Shown here: one piece after another, positions 23,656 through 27,830 of the stretch
Numbering within the stretch: position 1 is the first letter of the stretch
Layout of the letters: each line of letters opens with the position of its first letter
Assembly (NCBI GenBank): GCA_937915765.1
Contig: CALGHE010000093.1
Span: forward strand, 1-27,830
Reading direction: 5' to 3'
Length of the DNA stretch: 27,830 nucleotides
Origin: an uncultured Bacteroidales bacterium
Lineage (GTDB): Bacteria; Bacteroidota; Bacteroidia; Bacteroidales; Paludibacteraceae
Notes under the pieces: model-generated
What the model was told of the DNA's origin: nothing
Seen by the model: only the letters and a program-made list of their open reading frames with translations
Database searches by the model: none
Position numbers and translations under genes: made by a program

Positions 23656-24159
23656 ATGAAGAGAATTGGACTAATTTCTGATACGCACGGGTACTGGGAC
23701 GATAGGTATCTGACCTACTTTGCGGAGTGCGACGAGGTCTGGCATGCCGGCGATATCGGGTCTGAGGCTCTGGCTGACAGATTTGAAAGTTCATGGGTTC
23801 TCAGAGCTGTTGCCGGAAATATTGACGACCATAAGATGCGCTTGCGCTTCGGAAAGGTGCTGAGGTTCAGATGTGAGCAGGTGGACGTGTTGCTTACGCA
23901 CATAGGCGGATATCCGGGAAAGTATGCCCCGGAAATTAAAAAGGAGCTTGCCACTTTGCCGCCGAAACTTTTTGTGTGCGGCCATTCTCATATTCTGAAG
24001 GTGCTGTATGACCATCATTTGGAAATGCTGTGCATGAATCCCGGAGCGGCTGGAAATTTCGGATTCCATGCTGTGCGAACGTTGCTCAGATTTGTTGTTG
24101 ACGGCGAAAATATTAAGGATCTGGAGGTTATTGAACTTGGTGAAAGAGGAGGTGTCTGA
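23656..24159 (+). CDS. YfcE/MJ0936-type metallophosphoesterase
   Basis: This 167-aa cytoplasmic protein belongs to the small calcineurin-like phosphodiesterases of the YfcE family. The metal-binding set is complete and in order: D9 and H11 (SDTHG), D33 (HAGDIG), N55 (GNIDDH), H82 (LTHIGG), H110 and H112 (CGHSH). The family hydrolyses phosphodiester bonds with two divalent metals; the physiological substrate is usually unknown and is not shown here. The ATG at 23656 is chosen over an in-frame TTG at 23644, because the TTG lies in the T-tract of the preceding terminator and the ATG gives the usual MKRIGLISDTHG start. The stop is 1 nt before the Fur-family gene, so the two form a transcription unit. 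Confidence 0.9.
   Translation: MKRIGLISDTHGYWDDRYLTYFAECDEVWHAGDIGSEALADRFESSWVLRAVAGNIDDHKMRLRFGKVLRFRCEQVDVLLTHIGGYPGKYAPEIKKELATLPPKLFVCGHSHILKVLYDHHLEMLCMNPGAAGNFGFHAVRTLLRFVVDGENIKDLEVIELGERGGV
24147..24152 (+). promoter_or_regulatory. Strong Shine-Dalgarno before the Fur-family gene
   Basis: AGGAGG lies inside the last codons of the phosphoesterase gene, 8 nt before the ATG at 24161. Strong SD sites are uncommon in Bacteroidetes and the other genes here lack one. It decides the start codon and suggests coupled translation of the two genes. Confidence 0.7.
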
Positions 24160-24160
24160 T

Positions 24161-24577
24161 ATGTGTGATGTGCATGATTTGCTGAAAAATAAGGGTATCA
24201 AGCCAACTCCGGTCAGGATGATGATATACGAGGTGATGAGTGGGTATGAGAACACTTTCAGTCTGACTGATTTAGAGAATAATCTGCTGGATGTGGATAA
24301 GTCAACTATATTCAGGACTATCTGCGTGTTTCTGGAAAAACATCTGATTCATAGCGTTGAAGATGGCAGCGGCTCTATGAAGTACTGCGTGTGTCATAAT
24401 CATGGGGAGTGTTCTGTGGAACTGTTTCATTGCCATTTCTATTGCGAGTCTTGCAAACGCACGTTCTGTCTAGACTCTCTTCCTGTGCCGCAAGTGCAGT
24501 TTCCGGAGGGCTTTTTGCTGAACCAGATTAATTATGTGGCAAAAGGAGTGTGTCCCGAGTGCGCAAAGAGGTTTTAG
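24161..24577 (+). CDS. Fur-family transcriptional repressor
   Basis: This 138-aa protein has the Fur layout. An N-terminal winged helix (about 5-80) carries the PTPVRMMIYEVM helix and the recognition segment KSTIFRTICVFLEKHLI. A C-terminal metal/dimer domain (about 85-138) carries two CxxC pairs, C95/C98 and C131/C134, the usual structural zinc site. HCHFYC at 90-95 and H79/H81 are candidate sensor-site ligands. Whether it senses iron, zinc or peroxide cannot be told from sequence; the rather divergent histidine region argues against a confident Fur call. The start at 24161 is supported by AGGAGG at 24147-24152, 8 nt upstream, and by the 1-nt gap to the phosphoesterase stop. A longer upstream frame is only read-through of that gene. 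Confidence 0.9.
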   Translation: MCDVHDLLKNKGIKPTPVRMMIYEVMSGYENTFSLTDLENNLLDVDKSTIFRTICVFLEKHLIHSVEDGSGSMKYCVCHNHGECSVELFHCHFYCESCKRTFCLDSLPVPQVQFPEGFLLNQINYVAKGVCPECAKRF

Positions 24578-24875
24578 GGAGTCTTTTCTTTTTGCCTGTC
24601 CGTAGTGCGCGTGCACAACGTCTCCCAAATATTTGCAGTGCAAATATCAGGTCTCATTTTAAAGGTAATGGTTCAAAGAAAGCAGGAGCATTTGTAAAGG
24701 TGGGTCCTGAAAATTTATTTCGAGCAGATTGCTGAATGAAAGAAGGGAACAGTGCGGGCAGTGTGACCGACTGACAATCAGCAAGTTGCCGAAACAAATC
24801 AAAAAGTGCCGAAAAATTTATCAACCCACGGTTTGTGCTTTTAAATTATAAACTGTGAATTTATAGAACTCACCT
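24578..24875. other. Intergenic gap between convergent genes, with a perfect palindrome
   Basis: These 298 bp lie between the Fur-family gene (+) and the SpoIID-type gene (-). I find no credible gene. The one clear structure is ATATTTGC-AGT-GCAAATAT at 24629-24647, an 8-bp perfect inverted repeat with a 3-nt centre. No strong terminator follows the Fur-family gene; only T-rich sequence (24582-24596) is present. Confidence 0.5.
24855..24873 (-). terminator. Weak hairpin after the SpoIID-type gene
   Basis: On the minus strand GTGAGTT-CTATA-AATTCAC forms a 7-bp stem (one G-T pair) beginning 2 nt after the stop codon. The following sequence is AT-rich (AGTTTATAATTTAAAA) but has no real T-tract, so termination would be weak. 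Confidence 0.35.
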
Positions 24876-26249
24876 TTAGTTCGTGGCAATTTTGTCTCCA
24901 TAATTTTCTGCAATTGTGCAGTTTTTGTAGTAATGGAAAAGAATCTCTTTGTAAGAATAACCCTTGGAAGCCATGACTGCGGCTCCAATTTGGCAAAGGC
25001 CCACGCCGTGTCCCCATCCTGCGCCTGTCAGCGTGAATTTTGAAGGCTTTTCTTCTCCTTCCTTATCTATAACAAAAGCTGAACTGTATAAGTGTGATTC
25101 TGAAAGGATTTTTCTGATTTCCAATTCTTTGCCTATTGTTAAAGCACGTTTGCTGCCAATGATCTTCATCTTGACAAGACGTCCGGATACTCCTCTTTCC
25201 ATTGGCGCAATATCTAAAATGTCGCCAAAATCTATCCCGCTTTTCCTTCTTATTAGGTCGGATATTTCCTCCTGCGAGTATTCAACTTTCCATCTGTAGA
25301 AGTCTGGCGTCTCTTGGTCGTAGCTGTTCAGTACCTGAGAGAGTGTGTCTTTGTCTGTCGTGTTGCAGAATGATTCTGGAGCTGAGCGTATCCATCGCTC
25401 CGCATTTGTCTCTATGGTCAGGTCTTCTGCGAGTTTGTCGTGGCACTCAGCGTTGTCTATGACTTTTACGAGATATTTATGCGGAGAGTCTTCCCAGCAG
25501 TTTTCAAATGTTTCGGAGACGCCTCCGCAAGATTTTGAAAAGCGTGCGTCGCATATTTCGTCGTCGCACATCAGAACAAGCCCTTTTGTCGCTTCGATGG
25601 CCTCTCTGACAGTTTTCGTGCTTGCTCTTGTTATGCCTTGGTAGCGCTGGCAATGGTCGTCGGCGCACACGTCAAAATTGGTGTGGTCTTCGCGGTCGTA
25701 CCATTTTATTATCTCCTCTTCGGTCTCTGTCATTCCTGAGGCGGCCGCCTTTTTCCGGTTTTTGTTTGTTATTTGCGAAAGCAGCCAGCTTCTTGAAATC
25801 ACGGCGTGAGCTTTGAGCAGCTCTATAGAAGATGTGGCGCTCATTTCGGACGATATCACGCTGGTAAGATACTCTTCGACAGGCACTATGTTGATGGCTG
25901 TCAGTTGGTTGCCTTCCATGATGATGCGCAGAGCGCCGCTGAATGTCTGCAGCTCTTTTTGCTCCCAGTGGAAGTTTTTGCCGATGGTCACGTCTGCAAG
26001 GGTGAAATTGCCGTTGTCTGTTGCCGGGATAAACAATATATCTGTGTAAGATTCGGCTCTGCCTTTCATATTTATGTTGCCGTTGCTTATGAATATAGAC
26101 TCGTGACCGTTGCAGCCGGCTCCGTTTTGCTGCAGTGTGTATGGCGTGTTGAACTTCACTTCAATTTTTTCTTCGGACATTATGCCGACCTCCACAAGTG
26201 CTTTGCCCTTAAATAGGGCGGACTGTATATGTTTTTTTGAATTTGACAT
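24876..26249 (-). CDS. SpoIID/LytB-domain peptidoglycan lytic protein
   Basis: This 457-aa protein matches the SpoIID/LytB family, whose founder is a lytic transglycosylase acting on glycan strands stripped of peptides. Visible landmarks are VPVEEYLTSVISSEMS (carrying the catalytic-type glutamate), LKAHAVISRSWLL, HCQRYQG, RFSKSCGGVSETFE and the C-terminal GWGHGVGLCQIGAAVMASKGYSY followed by ILFHYY. The N-terminal VEVGIMSEEKIEVKF strand is the usual beginning of the Bacteroidetes form, which does not belong to a sporulation system. I place the start at 26249 (MSNSKKH). The frame extends to an ATG at 26294, but that ATG is inside the terminator of tRNA-Pro and would add an accidental hydrophobic leader. 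With the chosen start no signal peptide is visible. Promoter unclear: either read-through from tRNA-Pro or a start within the terminator region. Confidence 0.9.
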   Translation of the reverse strand: MSNSKKHIQSALFKGKALVEVGIMSEEKIEVKFNTPYTLQQNGAGCNGHESIFISNGNINMKGRAESYTDILFIPATDNGNFTLADVTIGKNFHWEQKELQTFSGALRIIMEGNQLTAINIVPVEEYLTSVISSEMSATSSIELLKAHAVISRSWLLSQITNKNRKKAAASGMTETEEEIIKWYDREDHTNFDVCADDHCQRYQGITRASTKTVREAIEATKGLVLMCDDEICDARFSKSCGGVSETFENCWEDSPHKYLVKVIDNAECHDKLAEDLTIETNAERWIRSAPESFCNTTDKDTLSQVLNSYDQETPDFYRWKVEYSQEEISDLIRRKSGIDFGDILDIAPMERGVSGRLVKMKIIGSKRALTIGKELEIRKILSESHLYSSAFVIDKEGEEKPSKFTLTGAGWGHGVGLCQIGAAVMASKGYSYKEILFHYYKNCTIAENYGDKIATN

Positions 26250-26270
26250 GGTGACAAGGTGTTTCGTTAA

Positions 26271-26306
26271 AATAAAAAAAACCGCCAAAATCATCGATTT
26301 CAGCGG
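26271..26306 (-). terminator. Rho-independent terminator of tRNA-Pro
   Basis: Reading the minus strand, CCGCTGAAATC pairs with GATTTTGGCGG (11 bp with two G-T wobbles, 3-nt loop), followed by TTTTTTTTATT. It begins 3 nt after the tRNA discriminator base and ends 21 nt before the SpoIID-type start codon. Confidence 0.9.
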
Positions 26307-26309
26307 CTG

Positions 26310-26384
26310 TCGAGATGAAGGGATTCGAACCCCCGACCCTCTGGTCCCAAACCAGATGCGCTAACCGGACTGCGCTACATCTCG
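26310..26384 (-). tRNA. tRNA-Pro (anticodon UGG)
   Basis: The 75-nt minus-strand cloverleaf is complete. The acceptor CGAGATG/CATCTCG is fully Watson-Crick, the D stem is GCGC/GCGC, the anticodon stem is TCTGG/CCAGA with loop TTTGGGA (anticodon TGG), and the T arm is GGGGG-TTCGAAT-CCCTT with two G-T pairs; the discriminator is A. The 3' CCA is not encoded (the next bases are CAG), so it must be added by the CCA-adding enzyme. It reads proline codons CCA and, by wobble, others. Confidence 0.97.
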
Positions 26385-26404
26385 TTCCTTTCTCAATTGC
26401 GATG

Positions 26405-26435
26405 CAAAGGTAATGCGTTTTTTTTATTTGCGCAA
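26405..26435 (-). promoter_or_regulatory. Promoter of tRNA-Pro
   Basis: On the minus strand TACCTTTG (26412-26405) is a perfect Bacteroides -7 box (TAnnTTTG). TTG (26435-26433) lies 20 nt upstream as the -33 element. Transcription should start about 10-15 nt before the mature tRNA 5' end at 26384. Confidence 0.75.
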
Positions 26436-26763
26436 CAAAAATAAAGAAAAAATAGAGTGGAGGCGTGATTTTTTTTTAATGCGGTAAAACTTAACATTTT
26501 TCAAGCACGTTCGTAACGCATCTGCAAATCCTTTTTTCTCTTTTCTGCACGAAACGCTTTTCCTTCTGTAAAGATGTAGCTTGCCGCTGACAAAGAGTAA
26601 ATAATCATTTTTTTTATTTTTTTTCTGATAAATTAGACGTTTGCTGATTTTTTTTATAAATTGCGGTCTGAAAACCAGCTGATGGCTGCGCGTTTGTTAT
26701 CGGGTTGTTCATGGCGCTCTGCGTACAGGGTTTTCTTTTGGTAATTTTTTAAAAAATTGAATT
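26413..26763. other. AT-rich divergent spacer with long T-runs
   Basis: About 350 bp separate the tRNA-Pro promoter (-) from the hydrolase start (+); the -33 element of that promoter lies in its first bases. Runs of 8-9 T begin at 26418, 26469, 26608, 26617 and 26648. I see no credible gene and no perfect TAnnTTTG box for the hydrolase; the nearest is TAATTTTT at 26742-26749 with one mismatch. A 16-bp perfect palindrome, AATTTTTTAAAAAATT (26743-26758), ends 5 nt before the hydrolase ATG. Confidence 0.55.
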
Positions 26764-27552
26764 ATGAAAGATTTGAAATATTTGGCTTTATTGGCGTTGT
26801 CTTTGTTTTTTGCTCTGCCTTTTTACGGGCAGTCTTCTGACTATTTTTACGGACGAGAGTACCGCTCTTCTGGCGATACGTTGAAATACCGTATTCTGTA
26901 TCCGAAAGGGTACGACAAGAAAAGCAAGAAGGAGTATCCTCTGGTTGTTTTCCTTCATGGAGAGGATGGGCATGGCTCGGATAACAAAAAGCAGCTGTCG
27001 TCCGGAACTGGTGTGTTCAAAAACGAAGATAACAAGAGCAAATTCCCTGCGATAGTTATCTTTCCGCAGTGCCCGTCCGAAGACAAGTGGGCGGAATATA
27101 CGAAGGACGCGGCCGGCAACTACAACTTTGTAGGCACTGACGAGGATGAGACTTATGCTGCAGAGTTGCTCGTTAAACTTGTTAAGTATTATATAGATAA
27201 GAAGAATGTTGATGCGGACCGTGTCTATTTGATAGGCAATTCGTCCGGGGCTTTCGGCGCGTTGGACATTGCGATTCGAAATCCTAAGCTTTTTGCGGCG
27301 GTGGTCTCCATTAGCGGTGGCTTTGACGCTGCTGACGCTAAGAAATTGAAGAAGGTGCCGCTGAGAATGTATCACGGAACGGAAGACGAAGTGGTGCCGG
27401 TGGCTTTGTCTCGTGATTTTTATTACGAACTGAAGGCTAACGGCGCGTCTAAAGTGGAACTGCTTGAATATCCGGGATTTAAACACGATATACTGGATTC
27501 TGTGCTTGGCTCCGGAGATTTTCTTGAATGGATTTTCTCTAAGGAGAAGTGA
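26764..27552 (+). CDS. Exported alpha/beta-hydrolase (esterase/PHB-depolymerase-like)
   Basis: This 262-aa protein starts with a signal peptide: a basic MKDLK, a hydrophobic stretch to about residue 20, and a likely cleavage near YGQSS. The rest is a single alpha/beta-hydrolase domain. The oxyanion region is FLHGEDGHG (63-71). The nucleophile elbow is G158-N-S160-S-G162, the acid is D208 in HGTEDEVVP, and the histidine is H241 in GFKHD. All triad positions are present, so it should be an active serine hydrolase in the periplasm or at the surface. The spacing resembles the esterase, feruloyl-esterase and PHB-depolymerase groups. Cleavage of an acyl ester on a polysaccharide or small molecule is plausible, but the substrate cannot be read from sequence. 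It ends 16 nt before the next gene and probably shares its transcript. Confidence 0.88.
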   Translation: MKDLKYLALLALSLFFALPFYGQSSDYFYGREYRSSGDTLKYRILYPKGYDKKSKKEYPLVVFLHGEDGHGSDNKKQLSSGTGVFKNEDNKSKFPAIVIFPQCPSEDKWAEYTKDAAGNYNFVGTDEDETYAAELLVKLVKYYIDKKNVDADRVYLIGNSSGAFGALDIAIRNPKLFAAVVSISGGFDAADAKKLKKVPLRMYHGTEDEVVPVALSRDFYYELKANGASKVELLEYPGFKHDILDSVLGSGDFLEWIFSKEK

Positions 27553-27568
27553 TGCGGGCTTGCTGCGT

Positions 27569-27830
27569 ATGAACGTGTATTTTGCCCCTTTGCAGGGCTT
27601 TACGGAGGCTGCGTACAGAAATGCTCATGCTGAGGTTTTTGGCGGAATAGACGCGTACTTCTCGCCTTTCGTCAGGCTCGAAAAGGGCGAGGTGAGGGCT
27701 AAGGACCTTCGTGACGTGGCTCCTGAAAATAATTCAGTGCCGTTGCTGGTGCCTCAGGTTATAGCCGCTTCGGCTGATGAGCTCAGGGCTGTAGCTGCTG
27801 TCGTCAGAGATATGGGGTACAGGTGGGTGG
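27569..27830 (+). CDS. tRNA-dihydrouridine synthase, N-terminal part (runs off window)
   Basis: Only the first 87 codons are inside the window, with no stop before the edge. The start MNVYFAPLQGFTEAAYRN matches the Dus FMN-binding N-terminus (consensus APMxGxTxxxFR). It is followed by DAYFSPFVRLEKG and VPQVIAASADELRAVA, the third strand and helix of the TIM barrel. The window stops at MGYRWV, just before the expected (N)LNxGCP motif. Dus enzymes reduce specific uridines of tRNA to dihydrouridine with FMN and NADPH. An ATG at 27552 that overlaps the previous stop is rejected because its frame closes after six codons. Confidence 0.88.
   Translation, partial: MNVYFAPLQGFTEAAYRNAHAEVFGGIDAYFSPFVRLEKGEVRAKDLRDVAPENNSVPLLVPQVIAASADELRAVAAVVRDMGYRWV

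Noticed and set aside
24550..24735. Small frame of 61 codons after the Fur-family gene
   Set aside because: It overlaps the end of that gene in another frame and has no supporting signal or recognisable sequence.
26110..26364. Plus-strand frame ending GIRTPDPLVPNQMR
   Set aside because: It runs across the tRNA-Pro gene; this ending is the well-known false translation of a tRNA.
26310..26384. tRNA-Pro as an integration (att) site
   Set aside because: No integrase gene and no repeated 3' tRNA fragment was seen nearby.
26788..27486. Minus-strand frame of 232 codons opposite the hydrolase
   Set aside because: The + strand gene has a signal peptide and complete catalytic triad; the antisense frame is a composition effect.

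Overview
The window reads as a chromosomal segment of a Bacteroidetes bacterium, most likely order Bacteroidales. Four things point there: a cargo protein ending in a type B (CHU_C, gliding-motility type) sorting domain of the type IX secretion system; a eukaryote-like single-chain glycyl-tRNA synthetase; promoters with the Bacteroides -7 box TAnnTTTG; and A-rich, SD-poor leaders before most starts. The genus cannot be fixed from sequence alone.

Region 1 (2-21838, 78% of the window) is one uninterrupted + strand reading frame, open at the left edge, with at least 7278 codons. It encodes the C-terminal part of a giant, cysteine-rich, extracellular repeat protein. It has a clear hierarchy: five supermodules (A 2-5425, B 5426-8011, C 8012-13369, D 13370-16553, E 16554-20466). 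Each of A-D runs: 'FC' Ig-like repeats, a two-part linker, a run of HYR (hyalin) repeats, then a paired 'ICD' module I do not recognise. E lacks the ICD pair and has degenerate HYR units, followed by a unique region and the sorting domain. A+B and C+D are collinear paralogues at offsets near 8 kb, so an ~8 kb block was duplicated and then lost or gained single repeat units. A 251-nt segment in A and B is still 99% identical, indicating recent conversion or duplication.

Region 2 (21839-24577) is housekeeping: a strong terminator, a promoter, glycyl-tRNA synthetase, a second strong terminator, then a two-gene unit of a YfcE-like phosphoesterase and a Fur-family repressor (1 nt apart, with an unusually good SD for the second gene). 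Region 3 (24578-24875) is a non-coding gap with a short perfect palindrome.

Region 4 (24876-26412), minus strand, has a promoter, tRNA-Pro(UGG), an intrinsic terminator, and a SpoIID/LytB-type peptidoglycan lytic gene whose longest possible start lies inside that terminator and is rejected. Region 5 (26413-27830) is an AT-rich divergent spacer with long T-runs, then on + an exported alpha/beta-hydrolase and the first 87 codons of a tRNA-dihydrouridine synthase running off the right edge. No IS elements, CRISPR arrays, rRNA or integrases were seen.
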